From Bradyrhizobium sp. CB3481 (lineage in GTDB: Bacteria > Pseudomonadota > Alphaproteobacteria > Rhizobiales > Xanthobacteraceae), in contig NZ_CP121647.1 in NCBI RefSeq assembly GCF_029714305.1, forward strand, positions 7,894,501-7,958,500: a stretch of 64,000 bases of DNA, in the 5' to 3' direction. Positions within the stretch are counted from its first letter, which is position 1; each line of letters begins with the position of its first letter. Under the pieces are notes generated by a model. The model saw only the letters and a list, made by a program, of their open reading frames with translations. It did not search any database and had not been told where the DNA came from. Below, one piece after another: positions 55,700 through 64,000 of the stretch. The position numbers were made by a program, and so were the translations under genes.

Positions 55700-55807
55700 G
55701 TCGTCCCGGCCTTGAGCCGGGACCTATACGCCGCGTCCTCACGGCGGAACAACCGTTCAAACAATTGCTGCTCCAGAGTATGGATCCCGGCTCAAGGCCG
55801 GGACGAC
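55700..55807. repeat. Interspersed double-hairpin repeat, family A copy 6
   Basis: The left arm GTCGTCCCGGCCTTGAGCCG runs to GGGACCTATACGCCGCG. The right arm ATGGATCCCGGCTCAAGGCC ends GGGACGAC. It lies between the divergent pcaF and mutS genes, so it is not confined to gene 3' ends. Confidence 0.88.
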
Positions 55808-55878
55808 GGGGAAAACGTGGATTCCGGCTGCAAACCGATAGGACCCGGCCGGCGAAATTTTGTAGTTTGCCGCCCGCA

Positions 55879-58614
55879 ATGACGATCCAGCAATCCATCC
55901 CTGCTCCCGCTCCGCCCGAGGCCACGCCGGCACCTGACGCGAACTTGCGCGTGACGCCGATGATGGAACAGTACCTCGAGATCAAGGCCGCCCATCCCGG
56001 CCTCCTGCTGTTCTACCGGATGGGCGATTTCTACGAGCTGTTCTTCGAGGACGCCGAGATTGCCTCGAAGGCGCTCGGCATCGTCTTGACCAAGCGTGGC
56101 AAGCATCAGGGAATGGACATCCCGATGTGCGGCGTGCCGGTGGAGCGCTCCGAGGATTATCTGCATCGCCTGATCAACGCCGGCCACCACGTCGCCGTCT
56201 GCGAGCAGACCGAGAATCCCGCCGCGGCACGCGCCCGCGGCAACAAGAGCGTGGTCGCCCGCGGCGTGGTGCGGCTGGTAACGCCGGGCACGCTGACCGA
56301 AGACACGCTGCTCGACGCCCGCACCAACAATTACCTGCTCGCGATCGCGCGCGCCCGCGCTTCTTCCGGCGGCGACCGTATCGGCCTCGCCTGGATCGAT
56401 ATCTCAACGTCCGAGTTCATGGTTACGGAATGCGCGACTGCGGAACTCGCGGCGACGCTCGCGCGGATCAATCCGAATGAGGCGATCGTCACCGATGCGC
56501 TCTATGGCGACGCCGATCTCGGACCGCTGCTGCGGGAGCTGCCCTCGGTGACGCCGCTGACGCGCGACGTCTTCGACAGCGCCACCGCCGAGCGGCGGCT
56601 GTGCGATTATTTCGCGGTTGCGACCATGGACGGCCTTTCCGCGATGTCGCGGCTGGAGGCGACCGCGGCAGCCGCGGCCGTCACCTATATCGACCGCACC
56701 CAGGTCGGCAAACGCCCACCGCTGTCGCCGCCATCGCGCGAAGCCGCCGGCACCACGATGGCGATCGACCCCGCCACCCGCGCCAACCTCGAACTGACCC
56801 GGACGCTCGCCGGGGAACGCCGCGGCTCGCTGCTCGATGCGATCGATTGCACAGTGACCGCTGCCGGCTCGCGGCTACTGGCGCAGCGTCTCGCCGCGCC
56901 GCTGACCGATAGTGCGGCCATCGCGCGAAGGCTGGATGCGATCGGTACATTTGTCGCCGACAGTGCTGCGCGCGACGATATCAGAACCACATTGCGCGCC
57001 GCCCCCGACATGTCGCGGGCGCTGGCGCGGCTATCCGTTGGACGCGGCGGCCCGCGCGATCTTGCAGCCTTGCGCGACGGCATTCTCGCCGCGGACCAGG
57101 CGCTAGCCCGGCTCGCGGCGTTGGAAGCGCCGCCGTCCGAGGTCATCGCCGTGATGGACGCGCTGCGGCGCCCCTCGCGCGATCTCGCCCGCGAATTCGA
57201 ACGCGCGCTCGCCGAGCAACTGCCGCTGATCAAGCGCGACGGCGGCTTCATCCGCGAAGGCTATGAACCTGCGCTCGACGAGAGCCGCAACCTGCGCGAC
57301 GCCTCCCGCCTCGTCGTCGCCGCGATGCAGGCGCGCTACGCCGAGGATACCGGCATCAAGGCGCTCAAGATCCGCCACAACAACGTGCTCGGCTATTTCG
57401 TCGAGGTCACGGCGCAGCATGGCGACAAGCTGATGGCGCCACCGCTGAATGCGACCTTCATCCACCGCCAGACCCTGGCGGGCCAGGTCCGCTTCACGAC
57501 GGCCGAACTCGGCGAGACCGAAGCCAAGATCGCCAATGCCGGCGACCGCGCGCTCAATCTGGAGCTCGAAATCTTCGAGCGGCTCTGTTCGATGGCGCTG
57601 GCCGCCAGCGACGATCTGCGCACCGCGGCGCATGCCTTTGCGATGCTCGACGTCGCAACCGCGCTGGCGAAGCTTGCGGTCGACGACAATTATGTGCGGC
57701 CCGAAGTCGATAGTTCGCTCGGCTTCGCCGTCGAAGGCGGCCGCCATCCAGTGGTCGAACAGGCGCTCAAGCGCGACGGCCAGCCGTTCATCGCCAATGC
57801 CTGCGATCTCTCGCCGGGGCCAGCGCAGAAATCCGGCCAGATCTGGCTGATCACCGGCCCGAACATGGCCGGCAAATCGACCTTCCTGCGCCAGAATGCG
57901 CTGATCGCCCTGATGGCGCAGATCGGTTCCTACGTGCCGGCGTCGCGCGCGCGGATCGGCGTCGTCGACCGGCTGTTCTCACGCGTCGGCGCGGCGGATG
58001 ATCTCGCGCGCGGACGATCGACCTTCATGGTCGAGATGGTGGAAACCGCCGTCATTTTGAATCAGGCCAGCGAGCGCTCGCTGGTGATCCTTGACGAGAT
58101 CGGCCGCGGCACCGCGACCTTCGATGGCCTCTCGATCGCGTGGGCCGCAATCGAGCATCTGCACGAGGCCAACCGCTGCCGCGCGCTGTTTGCCACGCAT
58201 TATCATGAGCTGACTGCGCTCTCCGCAAAACTGCCGCGGATGTTCAACGCCACCGTTCGGGTGAAGGAATGGCAAGGCGACGTCGTGTTCCTGCACGAGG
58301 TGCTGCCGGGCTCGGCCGACCGCTCTTACGGCATTCAGGTCGCCAAGCTCGCCGGCCTGCCGCCCGCCGTGATCGCGCGGGCCAAGTCGGTGCTGGCAAA
58401 ACTCGAAGCGCAGGACCGCGGCCAGACGGCGCGGGCGCTCGCCGACGACCTTCCGCTGTTCGCCGTCCCCTCCCGGGCCGCTGCCGAGCCCAAGCCACCG
58501 AGCGAGGCGGAGCTGTTGATGGAGGCGGTGAAGGCTCTGCATCCCGACGAGATGTCGCCGCGCGAGGCGCTGGAGGCGCTGTATGCGCTGAAGGCGAAGC
58601 TGCCGAAGCAATAG
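55879..58614 (+). CDS. mutS: DNA mismatch repair protein MutS
   Basis: Recognises base mismatches and recruits MutL. The 911-residue protein has the mismatch-contacting F-x-E in [12 protein letters not shown], the connector, lever and clamp domains, Walker [10 protein letters not shown] at 660-668, Walker B with [16 protein letters not shown], and the [12 protein letters not shown] signature. The frame is open upstream into the palindromic repeat; the ATG at 55879 ([13 protein letters not shown]) gives the normal length. It is monocistronic with glnD further on. Confidence 0.96.
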   Translation: MTIQQSIPAPAPPEATPAPDANLRVTPMMEQYLEIKAAHPGLLLFYRMGDFYELFFEDAEIASKALGIVLTKRGKHQGMDIPMCGVPVERSEDYLHRLINAGHHVAVCEQTENPAAARARGNKSVVARGVVRLVTPGTLTEDTLLDARTNNYLLAIARARASSGGDRIGLAWIDISTSEFMVTECATAELAATLARINPNEAIVTDALYGDADLGPLLRELPSVTPLTRDVFDSATAERRLCDYFAVATMDGLSAMSRLEATAAAAAVTYIDRTQVGKRPPLSPPSREAAGTTMAIDPATRANLELTRTLAGERRGSLLDAIDCTVTAAGSRLLAQRLAAPLTDSAAIARRLDAIGTFVADSAARDDIRTTLRAAPDMSRALARLSVGRGGPRDLAALRDGILAADQALARLAALEAPPSEVIAVMDALRRPSRDLAREFERALAEQLPLIKRDGGFIREGYEPALDESRNLRDASRLVVAAMQARYAEDTGIKALKIRHNNVLGYFVEVTAQHGDKLMAPPLNATFIHRQTLAGQVRFTTAELGETEAKIANAGDRALNLELEIFERLCSMALAASDDLRTAAHAFAMLDVATALAKLAVDDNYVRPEVDSSLGFAVEGGRHPVVEQALKRDGQPFIANACDLSPGPAQKSGQIWLITGPNMAGKSTFLRQNALIALMAQIGSYVPASRARIGVVDRLFSRVGAADDLARGRSTFMVEMVETAVILNQASERSLVILDEIGRGTATFDGLSIAWAAIEHLHEANRCRALFATHYHELTALSAKLPRMFNATVRVKEWQGDVVFLHEVLPGSADRSYGIQVAKLAGLPPAVIARAKSVLAKLEAQDRGQTARALADDLPLFAVPSRAAAEPKPPSEAELLMEAVKALHPDEMSPREALEALYALKAKLPKQ

Positions 58615-58623
58615 GTCTGTCCA

Positions 58624-58703
58624 CCGTCATTGCGAGCGGAGCGAAGCAATTCATTCCTCAACGCGGGGATAGATGGATTGCTTCGCTGCGCTCGCAATGA
58701 CGG
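58624..58703. repeat. Inverted repeat of the CCGTCATTGCGAGCG family
   Basis: The arms CCGTCATTGCGAGCGGAGCG (58624 onward) and CGCTGCGCTCGCAATGACGG (ending 58703) are inverted copies with few mismatches. It starts 10 bases after the mutS stop and abuts the TAG stop of the convergent membrane-protein gene. A joint terminator is likely. Confidence 0.88.
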
Positions 58704-59498
58704 CTAGGGTACCGCCTTCCTCCTCCCCAGCCACCACAGGCTCAGATTCCACCCCACGCACGTCGCCAGCGCCAGGCTCAGCCCGATCGCCGAGCCGAAC
58801 TGCAGCGCCGCGACGTGCAGTACCGCTATGGCGATGCCCAATCCGATCAGGCCCCAGGCGCTGTTGGCCAACACGGCCGCGGTCGGCTTGCCACCGATGC
58901 GGGGGTGCAGGATCAGCATCATCGAGGTGAACACGATCGGGAATAGCGCGATCATGCCACTGACCTTGGGGCCGACCCAGCTCGACGTCGTGACCACCGT
59001 CGCCACCAGTGTCGCGACCAGCGAGGCCCGCAGCGGGATGTCGTACCAGCGTCGCCGGATCGGCGGCATCTTGGCGTGGCGGTAGCGCGCCAGCAGCGGC
59101 ACGCAGATCGCATAGGCGATGACATTGGCGATCAGCCCGCCGGCGAGCGACCATTGCACCGAACGGATGACCGTGGCGAGCCCGATCCATACGGCAACGG
59201 CGGCAAGGCAACTGAGCAGCGCGCCATGACGCTGCGCCAGCACGACGTAAGTGAGCCCAAGAAAGATCGTTGCAGCATTGATCGGCAGGCTCGCCAGCGC
59301 GCCTTCGGCGATGAAGGCAGCATCATGGTCGAGCGCGAGGAAGACGTAGGACGGCCCCGCCGAGATCGGCAGCGTCGCGATCAACGCGCCGATCACCGGG
59401 CCGGAGCGCTCGGTGACGATCGAAGCGGTCACCACGAACGCCGCGGTGATCGCCATGCGCAGGCCCAGCGTGAGGAGGAAGGTAAGTTCGGGGGACAT
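58704..59498 (-). CDS. Integral membrane protein of unknown function
   Basis: A 264-residue protein with eight or nine hydrophobic segments and short loops. It has VTERSGPVIGALIATLPISAGPSYVFLAL near the N-terminus and FPIVFTSMMLILHPRIGGKPTAAVLAN in the second half. The repeated polar-aromatic arrangement suggests an internal duplication of about 130 residues. No transporter family was recognised. Its stop abuts the palindromic repeat after mutS. Confidence 0.75.
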   Translation of the reverse strand: MSPELTFLLTLGLRMAITAAFVVTASIVTERSGPVIGALIATLPISAGPSYVFLALDHDAAFIAEGALASLPINAATIFLGLTYVVLAQRHGALLSCLAAVAVWIGLATVIRSVQWSLAGGLIANVIAYAICVPLLARYRHAKMPPIRRRWYDIPLRASLVATLVATVVTTSSWVGPKVSGMIALFPIVFTSMMLILHPRIGGKPTAAVLANSAWGLIGLGIAIAVLHVAALQFGSAIGLSLALATCVGWNLSLWWLGRRKAVP

Positions 59499-59508
59499 CT
59501 TCTTCTCT

Positions 59509-59694
59509 TACCCTCCCCTGGAGGGGTCCGAGACGAGCAAAGCTCGCTCGTGGGTCGGCTCGCATGAGCGAAGCGATATGCGAGACGGGGTGGGGTGATC
59601 TCTCAACACCGGCACTGTCGGATGCGGAGGGACCTTCCCCCCGCCCCGCCGCGCGTTGCATGCGCGTCGACCCTTCCCCTCCAAGGGAGGGTGA
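59509..59694. repeat. GC-rich inverted repeat, TACCCTCCCCTGGAGGGG type
   Basis: The left end is a small hairpin CCCTCCCCTGGAGGGG and the right end CCCTTCCCCTCCAAGGGAGGG. Between them lie GAGCAAAGCTCGCTC and GCGAAGCGATATGCG, and GGGGTGGGGTG. It occupies the whole gap between the OsmC stop and the membrane-protein start. Confidence 0.7.
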
Positions 59695-59695
59695 A

Positions 59696-60205
59696 TCACA
59701 CCCGCTTCATCGACACTGTAACCTTCGGGCCGTTCTTGATGGTCTGAAAGACCACGCAATAGCGTTCGGTGAGTTTTAGCAGCAGGTCGAGCTTGTCCTG
59801 CGGTGCGTCGGTGCCGATCTCGAAGCGCAGGCGGATTTCCTCGAAGCCGACGGGGGCTTCCTTATCAACGCCGAGCGTGCCGCGGAAATCGAGGTCGCCC
59901 TCGGCGATGACGATACCGGTCTTGAGCGGGACCTCGACGGCGGTGGCGACTGATTTCAGCGTGACGCCGGCGCAGGCGACCAGCGCTTCGAGCAGCATGT
60001 CGCCGGAGCAGAGCTCAAGCCCGGAGCCGCCGGTAGCGGGATGAAGCCCCGCGACCGCCAGTGCACGGCCGGTCTCGACCTTGCACGCGATGCCCTCACT
60101 GTCGATCGAGCCTTTGGCTTTCAGAGTAATGACGGCGGCGGAGGGATCGGACTTGTAGCGTTCCTTGATCGGGGCCTGCATCGCGCGGAGTTCGGCGGCG
60201 TCCAT
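59696..60205 (-). CDS. OsmC/Ohr-family protein
   Basis: The 169-residue protein has the OsmC fold with a pair of conserved cysteines, Cys78 (LVACAGVTL) and Cys150 (ERYCVVFQT), that form the peroxidatic pair in organic-hydroperoxide reductases. VETGRALAVAGLHPATGGSG fits the YhfA-like subgroup. It probably reduces organic hydroperoxides or serves thiol homeostasis. It is divergent from glnD with about 210 bp between starts, in which no clear operator was seen. Confidence 0.86.
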   Translation of the reverse strand: MDAAELRAMQAPIKERYKSDPSAAVITLKAKGSIDSEGIACKVETGRALAVAGLHPATGGSGLELCSGDMLLEALVACAGVTLKSVATAVEVPLKTGIVIAEGDLDFRGTLGVDKEAPVGFEEIRLRFEIGTDAPQDKLDLLLKLTERYCVVFQTIKNGPKVTVSMKRV

Positions 60206-60414
60206 TTTTGTCTCCCGGCTTTATTTTGCTTACCCGTATAGTTTGCGATCGATGCGATGTCATCCCTGCCTGCGATGCAGACATCGGCACCGAACCGCAA
60301 CGTCAGCCTTTTCAACAGGATAGGGCTGGAATTCGACCGGGCCGCGCCCTAGCTTGGGGTTTGCATCGCAATCCTCCGTGACAGCCCTCGCGCCGTCCGA
60401 TATCGGGATGGATC

Positions 60415-63210
60415 ATGGATAGCATCGTGATTGAGGCCCCCGCGGGGGAGGATGACCGTTTCGATACCGCGCGGATCACCGCGGCGGTCGATGCGCTTGC
60501 CGAAAAGCATGCCGGCCGCGAGGACGTGTTCCGGTCGGCGCTGGCGCAACTGCTCAAGGCCGAGATGATCGCGGCGCGCGCGACGGCGCAGGCCATCCTG
60601 CTCAGGGATCGTCACGGCCGCCGCTGCGCCGAGCGGCTCTGCTTCATGCAGGACGAGATCATCCGCATCCTCTATTCGGCCGCCACGCGGCATCTCTATC
60701 GCTCGAACGTGCCCACCGGTGCCGAGCGCATGGCGGTGGTCGCCACCGGCGGCTATGGCCGCGGCCTGATGGCGCCGGAATCCGACATCGATTTGCTATT
60801 CATCCTGCCCTACAAGCAGACCGCCTGGGGCGAGCAGGTCGCCGAAGCCATTCTCTATTGCCTGTGGGACATGGGACTGAAAGTCGGCCACGCCACGCGC
60901 TCGGTCGACGAATGCATTCGCCAGGCGCGCGGCGACATGACGATCCGCACCGCGATTTTGGAGACGCGGTTTCTGACCGGCGACCGGCCGCTCTACGACG
61001 AACTCGTCGCGCGCTTTGACAAGGACGTGGTGCAGGGCACGGCCTCCGAATTCGTCACGGCGAAACTCGCCGAGCGCGAGGAGCGGCACCGCCGCGCCGG
61101 CCAGTCACGCTATCTGGTCGAGCCCAACGTCAAGGACGGCAAGGGCGGACTGCGCGACCTGCACACGCTGTTCTGGATCGCCAAATATGTCTACCGCGTG
61201 CGCGAGACCGGCGAACTGGTCGAGCGCGGGGTGTTCGACGCGCAGGAGTATCGCACCTTCCGCCGCTGCGCCGACTTCCTGTGGTCGGTGCGCTGCAACC
61301 TGCATTTCGTCTCGGGACGCGCCGAAGAGCGGCTGTCGTTCGACATGCAGCGCGAGATCGCTGTCAGACTCGGCTACACCTCGCATCCCGGCATGCAGGA
61401 TGTCGAGCGCTTCATGAAGCACTACTTCCTGGTCGCCAAGGACGTCGGCGACCTCACCGCGATCCTGTGCGCCAAGCTGGAGGACGAGCAGGCCAAGCCT
61501 GCGCCAGTGCTGAGCCGGATGGTGGCGCGGCTGCGCCCGGGCGCCAAGCGGCGGCGGGTGCCCGACAGCGACGACTTCATCATCGACAACAACCGCATCA
61601 ATCTCGCCGCGCCCGACGTCTTCAAGCACGATCCGGTGAACCTGATCCGGATCTTCCGCCTGGCGCAGAAGAACAACCTCGCCTTCCATCCCGACGCGAT
61701 GCGCACGGTGACGCGCTCGCTGAAGCTGGTGAACACGCAGCTTCGCGAGAATCCGGAAGCCAACCGCCTGTTCATGGAAATCCTGACCTCCGACAACGCC
61801 GAGATCGTGCTGCGGCGGATGAACGAGACCGGCGTGCTCGGCCATTTCATCCGCGCCTTCGGCAAGATCGTGTCGATGATGCAGTTCAACATGTATCACC
61901 ACTATACGGTGGATGAGCACCTGATCCGCTGCATCGGCTTCCTGCAGGACATCGAGCGCGGCGGCATCGACGAGTTCGCGGTGGCGAGCGACCTGTTTCG
62001 CAAGATGCAGCCCGAGCATCGCTCGGTGATTTATATCGCGACCCTGCTGCATGACGTCGCCAAGGGCCGCCCCGAGGATCACTCGATCGCCGGCGCGCGG
62101 GTGGCGCGGCGCTTGTGCCCGCGGCTCGGCTTCAGCGCTGGCGACACGGAGCTGGTGGCCTGGCTGATCGAAGAACATCTGACGATGTCCACGGTGGCGC
62201 AGTCGCGCGACCTCTCGGACCGTAAGACGATCGAGAATTTCGCTGCGGTAGTGCAATCGGTCGAGCAGATGAAGCTTCTGACCATCCTGACCACCGCCGA
62301 CATCAGGGGCGTCGGTCCCGGCGTGTGGAACGGCTGGAAGGCGCAGCTCTTGCGCACGCTGTATTACGAGACCGAGCCGGTCTTGACCGGCGGCTTCTCG
62401 GAAGTGAACCGCGCGCAGCGCATCGCGGTAGCGCAATCGGAATTCCGCGCCGCCTTCAACGAGTGGCCGGAGCAAGAGCTCAGCGCCTATATCGGGCGGC
62501 ACTATCCGGCCTACTGGCTCAAGGTCGATCTGCAACGCAAGATCCGCCAGGCGCGCTTCATCCGCGCCAGCGAGCAGGCCGGCCATAAGCTGGCGATCAA
62601 TGTCGGCTTCGACGAGGCACGCGGCGTCACCGAACTGACGATTCTTGCGACCGATCACCCGTGGCTGTTGTCGATCATTGCCGGCGCCTGCGCCTCCGCC
62701 GGCGCCAACATCGTCGACGCGCAGATCTACACGACCACCGACGGCCTCGCGCTCGACACCATCGCGATCTCCAGGGAATACGACCGCGATGAGGACGAGG
62801 GACGGCGCGCCACCCGGATCGGCGAGATGATCGAGCACGTGCTCGAAGGCAAATTGCGGCTGCCCGAAGTGGTGGCGCGCAAGGCCGCCAACCGCGGCAA
62901 GCAACGCGCCTTCGTGGTCGAGCCTGAAGTGACCATCAACAACCAGTGGTCGGACCGCTACACCGTGATCGAGGTTTCAGGGCTCGACCGTCCGGGCCTT
63001 CTGTATCAGCTCACGACCGCAATCTCGAAGCTCAACCTCAACATCGCTTCGGCGCATGTCGCGACCTTCGGCGAACGCGCCCGCGACGTGTTCTACGTCA
63101 CCGACCTGCTCGGTGCCCAGATCACCGCGCCGACCCGTCAGGCCGCCATCAAGAGCGCGCTGCTTCACCTGCTCTCCGCCGAGGACAATGTCGCCCAGCC
63201 GGCGGCCTAG
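60415..63210 (+). CDS. glnD: Bifunctional uridylyltransferase/uridylyl-removing enzyme
   Basis: The nitrogen sensor that uridylylates and de-uridylylates PII proteins in response to glutamine. The 931-residue protein has the nucleotidyltransferase motif GGYGRG at 112-117 with Asp124 and Asp126, an HD hydrolase domain (HHYTVDEH and LLHDVAKG), and two C-terminal ACT domains (ELTILATDHPWLLSIIAGAC and [17 protein letters not shown]) that bind glutamine. GGGATGG precedes the ATG. PtsP in the same window also senses glutamine in some proteobacteria, but the two are not linked. Confidence 0.96.
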   Translation: MDSIVIEAPAGEDDRFDTARITAAVDALAEKHAGREDVFRSALAQLLKAEMIAARATAQAILLRDRHGRRCAERLCFMQDEIIRILYSAATRHLYRSNVPTGAERMAVVATGGYGRGLMAPESDIDLLFILPYKQTAWGEQVAEAILYCLWDMGLKVGHATRSVDECIRQARGDMTIRTAILETRFLTGDRPLYDELVARFDKDVVQGTASEFVTAKLAEREERHRRAGQSRYLVEPNVKDGKGGLRDLHTLFWIAKYVYRVRETGELVERGVFDAQEYRTFRRCADFLWSVRCNLHFVSGRAEERLSFDMQREIAVRLGYTSHPGMQDVERFMKHYFLVAKDVGDLTAILCAKLEDEQAKPAPVLSRMVARLRPGAKRRRVPDSDDFIIDNNRINLAAPDVFKHDPVNLIRIFRLAQKNNLAFHPDAMRTVTRSLKLVNTQLRENPEANRLFMEILTSDNAEIVLRRMNETGVLGHFIRAFGKIVSMMQFNMYHHYTVDEHLIRCIGFLQDIERGGIDEFAVASDLFRKMQPEHRSVIYIATLLHDVAKGRPEDHSIAGARVARRLCPRLGFSAGDTELVAWLIEEHLTMSTVAQSRDLSDRKTIENFAAVVQSVEQMKLLTILTTADIRGVGPGVWNGWKAQLLRTLYYETEPVLTGGFSEVNRAQRIAVAQSEFRAAFNEWPEQELSAYIGRHYPAYWLKVDLQRKIRQARFIRASEQAGHKLAINVGFDEARGVTELTILATDHPWLLSIIAGACASAGANIVDAQIYTTTDGLALDTIAISREYDRDEDEGRRATRIGEMIEHVLEGKLRLPEVVARKAANRGKQRAFVVEPEVTINNQWSDRYTVIEVSGLDRPGLLYQLTTAISKLNLNIASAHVATFGERARDVFYVTDLLGAQITAPTRQAAIKSALLHLLSAEDNVAQPAA

Positions 63211-63308
63211 CCAATGTCATGGCTGCGCACTCTGCCGTCATCCCCGCAGAGTGGGATCGTTATGCGGCGGCATATCGGTTCGGTCACTGCGGCCTCTGGA
63301 ATACTCGG

Positions 63309-63626
63309 TCACCCGCCGTCGTGGGTGACGTGTGAGTTCCCGATCTCGCGCATATCTGTCCGAGCTTTGCTGAAATGCCTTGGATAGAGCTCAAGCGTTG
63401 TCAGACTCGCTGCGAGGATGGCTGCATAGTTTGCTTCGGCAATGAGGAGAGCCTTTCCGAACACATCGAGCAGGGCTTCCCAGGGATCTGCCAGCTCTGC
63501 ACGGCCGGGCCGCCTGCCTCCATCGATGACGGTTAGCTGGAAGCTGCATTCACGTCTGCGAACCCTCGCTTGCGGCTCAATGTCACTGGCGCAACGGATC
63601 AGGTGCAGGCGGGCTTTCGACATCAT
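63309..63626 (-). CDS. Small hypothetical protein
   Basis: A 105-residue frame starting with two consecutive ATGs (63626 and 63623). It has a plausible amino acid balance (VIDGGRRPGRAELADPWEALLDVFGKALLIAEANYAAILAASL, mainly helical) and no known motif. Its stop lies in a GTCACCC/GGGTGAC hairpin (63308-63329), which may be its terminator. I do not recognise it and cannot exclude a chance frame. Confidence 0.4.
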   Translation of the reverse strand: MMSKARLHLIRCASDIEPQARVRRRECSFQLTVIDGGRRPGRAELADPWEALLDVFGKALLIAEANYAAILAASLTTLELYPRHFSKARTDMREIGNSHVTHDGG

Positions 63627-64000
63627 CGGCCTCCGGAATATTACGGTGCGGCGATCGCGACTGCGGTTACTCCAATAGCGTAATTGTCTGGGACGGAACC
63701 GGCCATTGAACGGAGGTTGGTCCAGAGATTACGATCGGTTGGCACGATCATACCAAGGTCTAAGGACGCGCCCGGCCCTCCTCCCCGGGGCGGAGGCCTC
63801 CTGAGTCGCGGATCCAACATTGATTTTATCCTTCGGACGGCAAAAAAACTGCTAGCATCCAGCCTGTTAAGGGTGACGTCGTTGCTGCTGATGATGCCAG
63901 TCACCTAGCGACACGGCGCGACCCGGCTTGCCATTTACAGTGCTGCCGATGATGCGTTACCCGACCACGAGTTTGTCGCGCTCGGCCGAGCAATGGCTGC
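63627..64000. other. Unassigned right end of the window
   Basis: Short opposing frames overlap at about 63641-63908, neither with a motif or a good ribosome-binding site. A palindromic patch CCTCCTCCCCGGGGCGGAGG (63778-63797) is visible. A frame opening MMRYPTTSLSRSAEQW at 63949 runs off the window and cannot be judged. No known feature is supported. Confidence 0.3.

Noticed and set aside
61105..62904. 600-codon minus-strand frame inside glnD
   Set aside because: Fully inside glnD, whose catalytic and ACT motifs are all in frame on the plus strand.
63641..63908. Two overlapping short frames on opposite strands at the right end
   Set aside because: Neither has a good start signal or recognisable sequence; both contain the GC-rich palindromic patch.
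63949..64000. Possible start of a gene at the right edge (MMRYPTTSLSRSAEQW)
   Set aside because: Only 17 codons are visible, with no clear ribosome-binding site, so it cannot be supported.

Overview
The window is GC-rich chromosomal DNA of an alphaproteobacterium, most likely Bradyrhizobium or a close relative in the Nitrobacteraceae. This placement is inferred, not searched. It rests on the gene order lysC-ptsP-prfA-prmC, the phaR/phbA/phbB polyhydroxybutyrate set, the DUF4167 and DUF1345 proteins, a Zur-type Fur regulator, and many interspersed palindromic repeats between genes. No rRNA, tRNA, CRISPR array, insertion sequence or prophage is visible.

Layout. 1-10.8 kb: core housekeeping genes (lysC, ptsP, prfA, prmC, a DUF4167 RNA-binding-like protein, a methyltransferase, gloB, a cupin and a DMT exporter). 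10.8-13.9 kb: polyhydroxybutyrate synthesis and control (phbB, phbA, phaR). 14.2-24.4 kb: a PAS-GGDEF-EAL protein, a membrane protein with a Pro/Ala/Lys/Glu-rich tail, rpmF, mtgA, ispA, a DUF1345 membrane protein, an exported caspase-fold protein, an NTF2-like protein and an FAD-dependent oxidoreductase. 24.6-31.4 kb: a CPA1 antiporter, a Rieske oxygenase, a TauD-type oxygenase, ispG and a rhodanese. 31.5-32.4 kb: a small unrecognised gene translationally coupled to an AbiEii-like nucleotidyltransferase. 32.5-39.7 kb: a zur-DMT pair, a marR-emrA-emrB efflux operon, an arsR-SRPBCC-GyrI operon and another DMT exporter.

The most coherent accessory block is 39.8-55.6 kb, all on the minus strand. 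In transcription order it holds pcaF, pcaH, pcaG, a hydroxyquinol-type intradiol dioxygenase, a TIM-barrel isomerase-like protein and a LysR regulator. These are followed by a catabolic-looking shikimate/quinate dehydrogenase, a branched-chain-type ABC importer (binding protein, livH, livM, livG, livF), a Gfo/Idh dehydrogenase, a quiC-type 3-dehydroshikimate dehydratase and an exported tannase/feruloyl-esterase-family hydrolase. Together they suggest ester hydrolysis outside the cytoplasm, uptake of the alicyclic or aromatic acid, oxidation and dehydration to protocatechuate, ring cleavage, and the final thiolase step of the beta-ketoadipate pathway. pcaB, pcaC, pcaD, pcaIJ and a dehydroquinate dehydratase are not in the window. 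A perfect T-N11-A palindrome overlaps the lysR stop codon just upstream of the dehydrogenase-transport operon, and a looser one lies before pcaHG.

55.9-64 kb: mutS, an unknown membrane protein, an OsmC-family protein, glnD, one doubtful small gene and unassigned sequence.

At least six copies of one repeat family (two hairpin arms facing each other, about 110-130 bp) plus other palindromic families sit strictly between genes. Several automatic start extensions run into these repeats, so starts were set downstream of them.
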